Source: Parvibaculum sp963975745 (GTDB taxonomy: Bacteria; Pseudomonadota; Alphaproteobacteria; Parvibaculales; Parvibaculaceae). Taken from it: a DNA stretch of 64,000 nucleotides. How positions within the stretch are numbered: position 1 is the first letter of the stretch; each line of letters opens with the position of its first letter. The notes below the pieces were generated by a model that ran no database searches, was not told the origin of the DNA, and saw only the letters and a list, made by a program, of their open reading frames with translations. Location: positions 1-64,000 of the forward strand of contig NZ_CAXBIB010000006.1 of the NCBI RefSeq assembly GCF_963975745.1. The letters run 5' to 3'. The translations under genes and the position numbers were made by a program. Positions 50,006 to 58,442 of the stretch are shown here, piece after piece.

Positions 50006-51295
50006 ATGCGGCAGTCCGAAGCCACAGCCTCAAAAAGCCCGTGCCGGATCGGGCAGCGCCTTGCAGCGCTGAGACGCGATGCGCGCGGCGCCTCGGCCGT
50101 TACCTTCGCGCTTGCCCTGCCCGCCATTGTCGGGCTTGGCGGGCTCGGGCTCGACGCGGCCAGCTGGTACAGCGGCAAGCGGCAGCTGCAATCGGCGACC
50201 GATTATGCGGCGCTTGCCGGCGCGATCGACCGCAGCGCGTCGGGCGGCGGCTCGGTTGCCGCGCATGTCGGCACTGTGCTGGCACGCAACGGCGTCGATG
50301 TCGGCGCGCTTGAAGAACTCACGATCAACGCACCGCCCTTACAAGGCGCACATGCCGGCGATCCCGACGCCGTCGAGGTTGTCGCCGCCGAGCGCACGCA
50401 CATCGTCCTTTCGGGCCTGTTCGTCGAGGAGGCACCGGTCGTGCGGGCACGCGCGGTCGCGACCATCACCGGCGCGGGGCTGAGCTGCGTGCTGGCGCTG
50501 AGCGCATCGGCATCGAACGCCATTTCCTTCGGCGGCGCCTCGATCGCCGATCTGAAGGGCTGCGGTCTCGCCTCGAATTCGGCGCATAACCGATCGATCG
50601 CGACCACCGGGGCGGCCAATATCGACGCCATCTCGGTCTATTCGGCCGGCGGCGTGTTCGGTTCGGGCTATTCGACAACGACCGGTATCAAGACCGACCA
50701 GGAACCGCTCGCGGATCCCTATGGCGACATCGAGGTCCCGAGCTTCAGCGGCTGCACGGCCAATAACCTGGCTGTCTCCGGCGCGGTGACACTCAATCCC
50801 GGCGTCTATTGCGGCGGCGTCGCCTTCAATTCCGGTTCCAATGTCTGGCTCAATCCGGGCGTCTATGTGATGGACCGCGGCGATTTCGATGCGACGTCGA
50901 ACGCGACGATACGCGGCAACGATGTGACCATCATCTTCACCAGCAGCACCGGCAGCAGTTACGGCACGTTTGCGGGCCATGGCGGCGCGATGCTGGAGCT
51001 TTCCGCACCGACGGAGGGCCCGTTTGCCGGCATTCTGATGTTCGGCGATCGCAATGTGCCGGCCTCGGTCGATGTTTCGATCAATGGCAACCAGCATTCG
51101 CGTTTCCACGGTGCGCTCTATTTTCCGAGTCAGCCGATCAGCTACAGCGGCAACTTCACCTTTCCCGACGGCTGCATTCAGCTGGTGGCCCATACCGTCA
51201 CCTTCGGCGGCAGTTCGAGCCTCTCCGTTCCTGCGCGGTGCACGGACAATTCCCTGCGAACGATCGGAACGCTTTCCGCCGTTCTGGTCGAATGA
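50006..51295 (+). CDS. TadG/TadE-like protein with large exported domain
   Basis: This 429-residue protein has a short cytoplasmic part, the prepilin-like segment RDARGASAVTFALALPAIVGLGGLGLDAASWY (about residues 25-57) and a large exported domain. That domain is rich in Gly, Ser, Asn and aromatic residues and has repeats such as NPGVYCGG / NPGVYVMDRG, suggesting a beta-helix. The start at 50006 follows AAGGAAGCAGAAGAA; a GTG at 49985 is also in frame. It is the first of three TadE/TadG-type genes (50006-52238). The rest of a tad secretion locus is not in the window. Confidence 0.83.
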   Translation: MRQSEATASKSPCRIGQRLAALRRDARGASAVTFALALPAIVGLGGLGLDAASWYSGKRQLQSATDYAALAGAIDRSASGGGSVAAHVGTVLARNGVDVGALEELTINAPPLQGAHAGDPDAVEVVAAERTHIVLSGLFVEEAPVVRARAVATITGAGLSCVLALSASASNAISFGGASIADLKGCGLASNSAHNRSIATTGAANIDAISVYSAGGVFGSGYSTTTGIKTDQEPLADPYGDIEVPSFSGCTANNLAVSGAVTLNPGVYCGGVAFNSGSNVWLNPGVYVMDRGDFDATSNATIRGNDVTIIFTSSTGSSYGTFAGHGGAMLELSAPTEGPFAGILMFGDRNVPASVDVSINGNQHSRFHGALYFPSQPISYSGNFTFPDGCIQLVAHTVTFGGSSSLSVPARCTDNSLRTIGTLSAVLVE

Positions 51296-51303
51296 GGTCC
51301 GGA

Positions 51304-51780
51304 ATGAAACCGCATCGCCGAATCGCCTCTTGCTGCCGCATGGTTCGCCGCCGCTTCCGGCGGGACGAGGCTGGCGTTTCGGCGCTTGAGTTTGCACTGA
51401 TCCTGCCGATCATCATGGTGATGGTGCTGGGCCTTGCGGAGACGGCCGTCTATATCGGCGCGCGCGCGAAGGTCGTCAGCGGCGTCGACGCGGCGCTGCG
51501 ATACACGATGTTCGCCCGCTCGGATGTCGACGGCATCGTCAATACGGCGCTGGCAGCGGGCGGCTTCGATGCGGCCACCGCAACCGTCACCGTGACGCCC
51601 CATAGCGAGTGCAGCGACGGCACGCCGATTTCGGACGAGACGCCGTGCGAGGCGCCCTCCCACCGGCGCGACTTCGTTTCCATCCGGGTCGAAAAGGTGC
51701 ACCAGACGCTGTTTCCGGTTTCCGGCGTCAGCGACGAGCCGATCGTCATCAGCCGGACCGGTGTGGTGCAACTGCCATGA
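51304..51780 (+). CDS. TadE-like pseudopilin protein
   Basis: This 158-residue protein has a basic N-terminus and then RDEAGVSALEFALILPIIMVMVLGLAE, the TadE hydrophobic signature with the invariant Glu. A small exported domain with two cysteines (SECSDG, ETPCEAP) follows. It starts eight bases after the TadG-like stop, with AGGTCCGGA before it, and overlaps the next gene by four bases. TadE proteins are minor pseudopilins processed by a TadV-type peptidase and needed for Flp pilus assembly. Confidence 0.85.
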   Translation: MKPHRRIASCCRMVRRRFRRDEAGVSALEFALILPIIMVMVLGLAETAVYIGARAKVVSGVDAALRYTMFARSDVDGIVNTALAAGGFDAATATVTVTPHSECSDGTPISDETPCEAPSHRRDFVSIRVEKVHQTLFPVSGVSDEPIVISRTGVVQLP

Positions 51781-52238
51781 ACCGCCCGCCTGTCCATGAC
51801 CGCCGTCACCGCGCGCGACCGGCATGGTTGCGGCTTTCCCGGTTTGCCGGCGATCGCGCCGGCACATCGGCGGTCGAATTCGCCATCATCGCGCTGCCGC
51901 TGATGGTGGCGATCACCGGCACGATCGAAACCGGACGCGCTTTCTGGACCTGGAGCCTGATCGGGCATGAGAGCGAGAACGCGGTGCGCCGCGTCATCAT
52001 CGCCGATGCGGTCACGCCAGGCGCCGTCGAGAGCGATATCCGAACGGCGCTTGCGCGGCTCACGCAGAGCGATCTCGCGATCGACGTCGCAATCACACCC
52101 GCCAGCGCCGGCGCTCCCGGCACACTCAATGTCGATGTGGTGTTCTCGTTCCGAACGGCGCTGTCCTTCGTCTGGCCGACGCCGATCGCGATCACCCAGA
52201 GCGTGCAATATCCGATCGTCAATTCGACGGCGGGATGA
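51777..52238 (+). CDS. TadE-like pseudopilin protein
   Basis: This 153-residue protein repeats the TadE plan: basic N-terminus, GDRAGTSAVEFAIIALPLMVAITGTIETGR (with the invariant Glu) and an exported domain of about 95 residues. ATGA overlap with the previous gene shows coupling. Three such proteins in a row suggest a minor pilus or secreted-fibre set. Confidence 0.85.
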   Translation: MNRPPVHDRRHRARPAWLRLSRFAGDRAGTSAVEFAIIALPLMVAITGTIETGRAFWTWSLIGHESENAVRRVIIADAVTPGAVESDIRTALARLTQSDLAIDVAITPASAGAPGTLNVDVVFSFRTALSFVWPTPIAITQSVQYPIVNSTAG

Positions 52239-52273
52239 ATGGACAAGAACAGGCGATTGGGAGGATACAGCAG

Positions 52274-52429
52274 ATGTTTCTTCAGGTCCGGCAATCATCA
52301 TGCGAACAGACTACTCGCGCTGACGCGTCACGCCCGGCAAGCTTCTGGATTTCGATCCTCCGGCGACACGTCGCCTGGTGGCGGCGCGGGAAGATCGCGC
52401 CCGCAGGCAGTCGGCAGCGAATTGCATGA
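52274..52429 (+). CDS. Small protein (51 aa) of unknown function
   Basis: The ATG at 52274 follows GGGAGGATACAGCAG, one of the best ribosome-binding sites in this part of the window. The product is 51 residues, basic, with a central SFWISILRRHVAWWRRGK segment that could be an amphipathic or membrane-associated helix. It overlaps the next tiny ORF by four bases. Nothing similar is known to me; its place behind the TadE genes suggests the same transcript. Confidence 0.5.
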   Translation: MFLQVRQSSCEQTTRADASRPASFWISILRRHVAWWRRGKIAPAGSRQRIA

Positions 52430-52542
52430 GCAAGCAATCGACACCCCTCAGATCGGCCTTGCGGAAAACCAGGCATCATGTGCTGATCATGGCGGTTCTC
52501 TGTGCAGCAGCGTTCGCGCTGTCGATCGCCATGAGCAACTGA
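52426..52542 (+). CDS. Tiny single-helix membrane protein candidate (38 aa)
   Basis: The 38-residue product has a basic start, KTRHHV, and one hydrophobic segment LIMAVLCAAAFALSIAM near the C-terminus. Its ATG overlaps the stop of the 51-residue ORF (ATGA), the arrangement of coupled genes. It is too small to trust without expression data. Confidence 0.4.
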   Translation: MSKQSTPLRSALRKTRHHVLIMAVLCAAAFALSIAMSN

Positions 52543-52561
52543 GGGCACCGGCGCAGCACGC

Positions 52562-53716
52562 CTATGCAAGGCTTGCGTAGATCGCCTCGATCAGGGCGCG
52601 GTTGCGCGGGTTCTGCCAGCGCGGGCCCATGTCGTTGGTGACGTAGCCGAAAGCGACGCGGGCCACAGGGTCGCAATAGCCCAGCGAGCCGCCGGCACCG
52701 AAATGGCCGAAGGCTTCGTCATTGGGGCCAAGACGACGCTCGGCCTGTGGCAGCTGGAAACCGAGGGCAAAGCGCGACTCGCGCTCGAGAATGCTGTCGG
52801 GGCCGAAGGAATGTTCGGTGGTCGCTTCTGCCAGCATGCCGCCCGACAGGATTTCGACACCTTCAATCGCGCCACCATTGGCGAGCGCCGCATAGACGCG
52901 GGCAATGCCGCGCGCCGTGCCGTGGCCATTGGTCGAGGGGATTTCGGCCATGCGCCATTCGGGCCGGTTGACCCATCCCGCGCCCGAAATGCCCGGCGGG
53001 TTCCAATAGGTGCTCCATTTCATCAGCGCGTCGTCCGGCAGGTCGCCCGGCGGGCGTTCGGGCAGCACCGGGGGCCAGAGAAACTCGGCGCAACGGGCGT
53101 GCTCCGTCAGCGGAAGACCTATATGGACGTCGGCGCCGAGCGGGCCCGCCACTTCGTCGTGCAGGATCGTGCCGAGGGTCTTGCCGCTCGCCCGACGCAC
53201 CAACTCACCCGCGAGAAAGCCGAAGGTGTTGACGTGATAGCCATGCGCGGTGCCGGGTTCCCACCAGGGCTTCTGGCGGGCAAGTGCCGCCGCCATGCGC
53301 GGCGCGTCAAAAATCGCGCTGTCGGACAATTCCTCGCGGATCGCGGGGAGGCCGGCCTGGTGAGAGAGGATGTGGCGCAGCGTCACGCGCTCCTTGCCAT
53401 GTTCCGCAAACTCCGGCCAGAGCCTTGCGGCTGGCGCATCGAGATCGAGGAGCCCACGCTCGACAAGCCGCAGCGCGACGAGGGATGTGAAAGCCTTGCC
53501 GACCGAGAAGAAGTTGACCAGCGTTTCGCGCGCCCAAGGCGTCTGGCGCGCGGCATCGCGCCAGCCGCCCCAGAGATCGGCGACGAGGCGGCCGTCGACC
53601 ATCAGCGCGACGGCGCCACCCGGCTCGCCGCGTTCGCGGAAATTGCCGATGAAGGCCTCGCGGACCGGCGCGAAGTGCGGGTCGCAGGTGCCGCCGATCG
53701 GAATTTCGCCGGTCAC
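52562..53716 (-). CDS. Serine hydrolase of the beta-lactamase/EstB family
   Basis: This 384-residue protein has the SxxK nucleophile motif in FFSVGKAF (Ser71, Lys74), a Tyr in GYHVNTFG (position of the second motif) and a C-terminal FGHFGAGGSLGY segment. These match class C-like esterases such as EstB rather than true beta-lactamases. There is no signal peptide, so it is likely cytoplasmic and acts on esters or lactones. It converges on the small ORFs at 52274-52542. Confidence 0.87.
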   Translation of the reverse strand: MTGEIPIGGTCDPHFAPVREAFIGNFRERGEPGGAVALMVDGRLVADLWGGWRDAARQTPWARETLVNFFSVGKAFTSLVALRLVERGLLDLDAPAARLWPEFAEHGKERVTLRHILSHQAGLPAIREELSDSAIFDAPRMAAALARQKPWWEPGTAHGYHVNTFGFLAGELVRRASGKTLGTILHDEVAGPLGADVHIGLPLTEHARCAEFLWPPVLPERPPGDLPDDALMKWSTYWNPPGISGAGWVNRPEWRMAEIPSTNGHGTARGIARVYAALANGGAIEGVEILSGGMLAEATTEHSFGPDSILERESRFALGFQLPQAERRLGPNDEAFGHFGAGGSLGYCDPVARVAFGYVTNDMGPRWQNPRNRALIEAIYASLA

Positions 53717-53720
53717 CGGA

Positions 53721-54407
53721 TCACCGCAGCAGCGCGAGCAGGGCCAGCGCCATCAGCGCCTGACCCGCATAATATGTCGTCCAGACGATCGGCCCGCGAA
53801 ACGGAATCCTGCGGCCGAACTTGTCGGCGGCGATGACGCCGTCGGATATGACGAAGAGCACCGCGCCGAGTCCGAGCCAGGGCTGCGCCGCCGGAATGGC
53901 CAGCGCCGCCAGCGCCATGAACAGGATCGTCACCAGGTAGATGGCAACCGGCAACTTGTGCGCGCCGAGATTGGGCCGCAGCCAAAAGAAAAGCGCCAGT
54001 GCGCCGACGCCGGTGAGCAACGAAGCGGCGTTGGCGACGAGGCCTTCGGGACGGCTCGCCAGCGGCGCCATGACCGCCAGATAGAAAACATGCGCGGCAA
54101 GGAAGGCCGCCAGACCGCGCTGGAAATTGCGCGGATTGTCCTTCATCGCCAAGAAGAGATCGCCAGCGCTCGACAGGAGGAAGGCGGCGGCCAAAAGAAC
54201 GAGCGGCAGCAGGCCCACGCCCGGCAGTGCCAGAAGCGGCAATGGCACCCAGAACCCGATCGCCGCCGTCTTGAGGCCCGTGCGGAGCGCCGAGGGCGGA
54301 CGGCTTTCGATCGCCAGATAGCCCAGCGAAGCGGTCAACGAGAGCAGAACCAGCGCAAGGCGCAGCCCGTCCAGACCGTCGCCGCGCATAAAAGCCACTT
54401 CGAACAT
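53721..54407 (-). CDS. Lysoplasmalogenase / YhhN family membrane protein
   Basis: This 228-residue membrane protein has about seven to eight helices and the YhhN-family features SSAGDLFLAMKD, FVISDGVIAADKF and TTYYAGQALMA. Asp in GDLFL and SDGVIA lie where the TMEM86-type enzymes place catalytic acids. Mammalian relatives hydrolyse the vinyl-ether bond of lysoplasmalogens; bacterial ones act on similar ether lipids in a few tested cases. The stop lies five bases from the esterase start on the same strand, so the two are cotranscribed. Confidence 0.85.
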   Translation of the reverse strand: MFEVAFMRGDGLDGLRLALVLLSLTASLGYLAIESRPPSALRTGLKTAAIGFWVPLPLLALPGVGLLPLVLLAAAFLLSSAGDLFLAMKDNPRNFQRGLAAFLAAHVFYLAVMAPLASRPEGLVANAASLLTGVGALALFFWLRPNLGAHKLPVAIYLVTILFMALAALAIPAAQPWLGLGAVLFVISDGVIAADKFGRRIPFRGPIVWTTYYAGQALMALALLALLR

Positions 54408-54476
54408 TTGTTCCCCCCTGCCCGTTCTTATCCGCCTATGATCGGCGAGGGGCAGGTATTCTCACAAGGACCAAAT

Positions 54477-55247
54477 ATGAACGGCGGCGGCGCACGCGTG
54501 ATCGAGAGCCCGCAAAATGCGCGCATGAAGTTATGGACCGCGCTCGGCGAGACACGGGGCATCCGGAAACATGGGGCCTTCCTGCTGGCCGGGCGCAAGA
54601 CCGTTCCGGAGGCGTTGAAGCGGCACGGCGACCAGTTCAGCGCCGTGCTGGCGGCCAAAGAGGCGGACATCGCGGCACTGAAAGCGCCGGCGGCGCTCGA
54701 ACGTTTCGTGCTGTCACGGGCGCTTTTCGAGACGCTCGACATCAACGGCACCGGCTTTCCGCTGCTGGTGGGCCGGGTACCCGAAATGCCGGCGGCCGAT
54801 TTTTCGAAGGCGCCGAAGGGGCTCGAACTCGTCTGCGCGCTGGGCGACCCGGCCAATCTCGGCGCCGTGCTGCGCAGTGCGGCAGCCTTCGGGGCCAGGC
54901 GCGTCGTGCTGATGGAGGCAGCGGCGCACCCCTTCCATCCGAAGGCCCTCCGGGCGGCGGCCAATGCGCAGTTCGAACTGCAATTCCTCAAGGGCCCTGG
55001 CTGGCCGGCGCTCAATCATGGGGCGGGCCCGATGGCGGCACTCGATGGTGGCGGCGAGGATATCGGTACCTTTCGCTGGCCCCCCGACATCCGGCTGGTC
55101 CTGGGCGAAGAGGGGCTCGGGTTGCCGGCTGGCCTGAATGTCCGGCGACTCGGTATTCCGACCACGGGGGCCGTCGAATCGCTGAACGCCACGGTCGCGG
55201 CCAGTCTTGCCCTGCAGGCCCATTTCGAGGCGATGCGGAAAGGGTGA
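54477..55247 (+). CDS. SpoU-type RNA methyltransferase
   Basis: This 256-residue protein has an N-terminal substrate-binding domain (VIESPQNARMKLWTAL) and a C-terminal SPOUT domain with motif 1 NLGAVLRSAAAFGA, motif 2 LVLGEEGLGLP and motif 3 SLNATVAASLALQ. Enzymes of this type use S-adenosylmethionine to methylate ribose 2'-OH of rRNA or tRNA. The start at 54477 follows AAGGACCAAAT; the frame to the left is open but non-coding. The exact RNA target is not visible. Confidence 0.88.
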   Translation: MNGGGARVIESPQNARMKLWTALGETRGIRKHGAFLLAGRKTVPEALKRHGDQFSAVLAAKEADIAALKAPAALERFVLSRALFETLDINGTGFPLLVGRVPEMPAADFSKAPKGLELVCALGDPANLGAVLRSAAAFGARRVVLMEAAAHPFHPKALRAAANAQFELQFLKGPGWPALNHGAGPMAALDGGGEDIGTFRWPPDIRLVLGEEGLGLPAGLNVRRLGIPTTGAVESLNATVAASLALQAHFEAMRKG

Positions 55248-55329
55248 TCCGGGCCGGATCAAGGGGCGTATCCAAGGGGTGAGAGCCGGAACATGGACCG
55301 GCCTGTGACCCCGAAAGGATCCCCCGGTC

Positions 55330-56037
55330 GTGACATCGCCCGTCCTGAAATTTGCGGTTCTCACATTCCTTCTGGTGGCCCCCAGCCTCGGCGCGGGCGC
55401 AGCGCAGCCGGAGTCCGCCCCTGACCCGGCTCTTGCCCCCGCGTTTGCGTTCCGCGTCGAGCGTGGGGGGACACCCATCGGCACACATCAGATCAGGTTT
55501 TCGCAAGACGGCGACGCGCTCCATGTCGATATCGACATTCAGCTCGAGGTGCGCTTCGGTCCGATCACGCTTTTCCGCTACGAGCACCACAACCGTGAAG
55601 TGTGGCGCTCCGGCCGTCTGGTGTCCCTCGACACCGAGACCAATGATGACGGCCGCCGCTACAGTGTCAGCGCGCGGGCAAGCGATGCAGGGCTCGAAGT
55701 CACCAGCTCCGCCGGCGGTACCTTCACAGCACCGGCCGACATCATTCCGACCAGCTACTGGAATCCGGCGACCGTATCGCAAACGCGACTTCTCGACACG
55801 CAGCGCGGACGGATCATCGACGTCGCCGTGACGCCGGTCGCTCCGCGCGAGGTCTTGGTCGACGGCGGAACGGTGACGGCGCAGGAATACGAGATGAGCG
55901 GCGATCTCAATCTCCGCCTTCTCTATTCCGTGAAGAACGAATGGCTCAACGTCGCCTTCATGGCACGGGGCTCGGAAGTCGACTACACGATCGAGCGACT
56001 CGACCGGCCGCTGGTGCAAGAGGTGGCTTCGCGATGA
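55330..56037 (+). CDS. DUF6134-family secreted protein
   Basis: This 235-residue protein starts with GTG at 55330 after AAAGGATCCC. A signal peptide covers about residues 1-24 (LLVAPSLGAGAA). The mature part has FAFRVERGGTPIGTHQIRF, then VEIDIQLEVRFGPITLFRYEHHNREVW-like segments and LRLLYSVKNEWLNVAF, patterns I associate with DUF6134. It is probably periplasmic, possibly a lipid- or hydrophobe-binding barrel. Its stop overlaps the SDR start (ATGA). Confidence 0.75.
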   Translation: MTSPVLKFAVLTFLLVAPSLGAGAAQPESAPDPALAPAFAFRVERGGTPIGTHQIRFSQDGDALHVDIDIQLEVRFGPITLFRYEHHNREVWRSGRLVSLDTETNDDGRRYSVSARASDAGLEVTSSAGGTFTAPADIIPTSYWNPATVSQTRLLDTQRGRIIDVAVTPVAPREVLVDGGTVTAQEYEMSGDLNLRLLYSVKNEWLNVAFMARGSEVDYTIERLDRPLVQEVASR

Positions 56038-56834
56038 AAAATGAAATCAAGGACGTCGTCTGGATCACCGGCGCCAGTTCCGGCATCGGCCGGGCGCTTG
56101 CGCTGCGCATGGCCAGGGCCGGATATCGCGTGGCGGCGACCGCCCGGCGGCAGGACGCGCTCGAAGCGCTGGCGCGCGAGGCCGAGGGCCAGGTGTTGCC
56201 GGTCGCGGCCGATACGACCGACGCGGCCAGCCTTGCTGCCGCTGTCACCCGCATCGAGACTCAATTGGGGCCGATCGGCATTGCCGTCTTCTGCGCCGGC
56301 ACCTATCAGGCATTGATGGGCGCCGAACTGACGGCGGCGAAAGCGCGGCCGCTCTTCGAACTGAATTTCATGGGCACTGTCAACGCGCTCGAGGCCGTGC
56401 TGCCCGGCATGATCCGACGACGCAAGGGCCGCGTCGCGATGGTCGCCTCGCTCGCCGGCTATTTCGGGCTGCCGACTTCGGCCGTCTATGGTGCCAGCAA
56501 GGCGGCGCTGATCAACATGGCCGAGGCCCTCCGGCCCGATCTGGCGCGCAGCGGCATCGCCGTGCAGATCGTCAATCCGGGTTTCGTCCGGACGCCGCTG
56601 ACCGACAAGAACGCATTTCCGATGCCGTTCCTGATGGAAAGCGCCGACGCCGCAGAGGCCTTTTATCGCGGGCTGCACTCGAACCGGTTCGAGATCACCT
56701 TTCCGCGGCACTTTTCCCTGATCCTGCGGCTGCTGCAGATGCTGCCCTATCGTCTTTCACTCGCGCTGACCCGCCTGACCGTACCGAAGGACAGGCCGAC
56801 GACAGACGCGCCCTCCGTCAGCCGGGCTTCCTGA
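56034..56834 (+). CDS. Short-chain dehydrogenase/reductase
   Basis: This 266-residue classical SDR has WITGASSGIGRALA at residues 9-22, a catalytic Ser in MVASLAGYFGL and YGASKAA. The C-terminal extension LILRLLQMLPYRLSLALTRL is hydrophobic and may dock on the membrane. It is coupled to the DUF6134 gene by an ATGA overlap and its 3' end overlaps the convergent photolyase gene by 17 bases. Confidence 0.88.
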   Translation: MKNEIKDVVWITGASSGIGRALALRMARAGYRVAATARRQDALEALAREAEGQVLPVAADTTDAASLAAAVTRIETQLGPIGIAVFCAGTYQALMGAELTAAKARPLFELNFMGTVNALEAVLPGMIRRRKGRVAMVASLAGYFGLPTSAVYGASKAALINMAEALRPDLARSGIAVQIVNPGFVRTPLTDKNAFPMPFLMESADAAEAFYRGLHSNRFEITFPRHFSLILRLLQMLPYRLSLALTRLTVPKDRPTTDAPSVSRAS

Positions 56835-58266
56835 TTTCCGCATAGGCGGCCAGCGCCCGGGCACGGGCCTGCGCATGATCGACCATCGGCGCCGGATAGG
56901 TGTCGCCAAGCACGATGCTCGCGCGCCGCAGCGCCTCTTCCGGCGCATCCCAGGGCCTGTGAATATAACGAGGAGCCAGCCCGGCAAGTTCCGGCACATG
57001 GGCCCGGACATAGGCCCCTTCAGCGTCGAATTTTTCGCCCTGCAGCACCGGATTGAAGATGCGGAAATACGGCGCGGCATCGGCGCCGGATCCCGCCACC
57101 CATTGCCAGCTTGCGCGATTGACGGCGAGGTCGGCGTCGACCAGCGTGTCCTCGAACCATTCGGCCCCGCGCCGCCAGTCAATCAGCAGATGCTTGATGA
57201 GGAACGACGCCGCGATCATGCGCACGCGGTTGTGCATGAAGCCGGTCGTCCAGAGTTCGCGCATGCCGGCGTCGACGATCGGATACCCGGTCTCGCCCCT
57301 CGTCCAGCGCCGGAAGGCTTCTTCGTCGTCCATCCAGGGAAAGCCGTCGAATTCGCGCTTCCAGTTTTCGCTCGCGATCTCCGGCCAGTGGAAACACAGG
57401 TGATAGGCAAAGTCGCGCCAGCCGAGCTCACGCAGAAAGGACGCGACGCCGGCAGATGCATCTGGATGCGCGATGGCGGTTGCTTCGGCGACCGACCAGA
57501 TCTGGCGCGGCGAGATTTCGCCCCAGTGCAGATGCGGCGACAGGCGCGACGTCGCATCGATCGCGGGCATGTTGCGGGCGGCGCCATAGGCCGCCACCGC
57601 ATGATCGAGAAAGCCCGCCAGACGACGCGCCGCCGCCGTTTCGCCCGGCGTCCAGGCGGCGCGAAGGCCCGCGGCCCAGTCGGGTTTCGCGGGGCGCAGG
57701 TTCCAGTCGTCGAGCTTGTCGGAGGGCAGGCCGACCAGACCCTTCAGGCGGTCCGGCGCCGGTGCCGGCGATGCGAAGGGCGCGTGCGTCGAAAGGGCCC
57801 GCCAGAACGGCGTGAAGACCTTGAATGGCGTGCCGCCGCCGGTGCGTATCTCCCACGGCTCGGCAAGCAGCGATGCGCCAAAACTCTGCACCTCGAAGGC
57901 GCCGGCCGACAGTGCCGCCTTCAGTGCCTTGTCGCGGGCGATGGCAACAGCCTCGTAGCAGCGGTTCCAGTAGATTGCCACCGCTCCCGTTTCGCGCGCC
58001 AGTTCGGGGATCACGCGCGCCGGGTCTCCGCACCGCAGTATCAACGGCGCGCCGCGCCGTGCCAGATCGGCGCCGAGCGCCGCGAGGCTTCCATGCAGCC
58101 ACCAGGCAGATGCGCCGCCTGGAGGATCGGACGGATCGAGCACAAAGACCGGGACCACAGCCCCACCCCGCACGGCGGCCGCGACAAGTGCCGGATTGTC
58201 GGCAAGGCGCAAGTCTCGCCGAAGCCAGACCAGCGCAGGTGCAACACCGGATTCTCGGCGGACCAT
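56818..58266 (-). CDS. phrB: Deoxyribodipyrimidine photolyase
   Basis: This 482-residue cryptochrome/photolyase-family protein has an N-terminal antenna-binding alpha/beta domain (ALVWLRRDLRLADNPALV) and a C-terminal FAD domain with LSPHLHWGEISPRQIW, ELGWRDFAYHLCFH, and VRMIAASFLIKHLLIDWRRGAEWF and NRASWQWVAGSGADAAPYFRIFNP. These match class I CPD photolyases, which repair cyclobutane pyrimidine dimers with light. Length is normal. It is divergent from the diiron-protein gene at 58443. Confidence 0.93.
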   Translation of the reverse strand: MVRRESGVAPALVWLRRDLRLADNPALVAAAVRGGAVVPVFVLDPSDPPGGASAWWLHGSLAALGADLARRGAPLILRCGDPARVIPELARETGAVAIYWNRCYEAVAIARDKALKAALSAGAFEVQSFGASLLAEPWEIRTGGGTPFKVFTPFWRALSTHAPFASPAPAPDRLKGLVGLPSDKLDDWNLRPAKPDWAAGLRAAWTPGETAAARRLAGFLDHAVAAYGAARNMPAIDATSRLSPHLHWGEISPRQIWSVAEATAIAHPDASAGVASFLRELGWRDFAYHLCFHWPEIASENWKREFDGFPWMDDEEAFRRWTRGETGYPIVDAGMRELWTTGFMHNRVRMIAASFLIKHLLIDWRRGAEWFEDTLVDADLAVNRASWQWVAGSGADAAPYFRIFNPVLQGEKFDAEGAYVRAHVPELAGLAPRYIHRPWDAPEEALRRASIVLGDTYPAPMVDHAQARARALAAYAEIRKPG

Positions 58267-58442
58267 GGAGAAAATCCAAAAACGAAAGAATTACAGGGAG
58301 ATACGACCGGAATGCCGCGCCGGATCAGCATCAGGGCATGGCCCATCTGGATCATTCCACAGCGATGCCTATTTACGGTATTGTTCATAGCAGGTCAGCC
58401 TTTTGGGGAGAAGGCTGGCGGCATCAGGAGGAGGCTCGCAGC

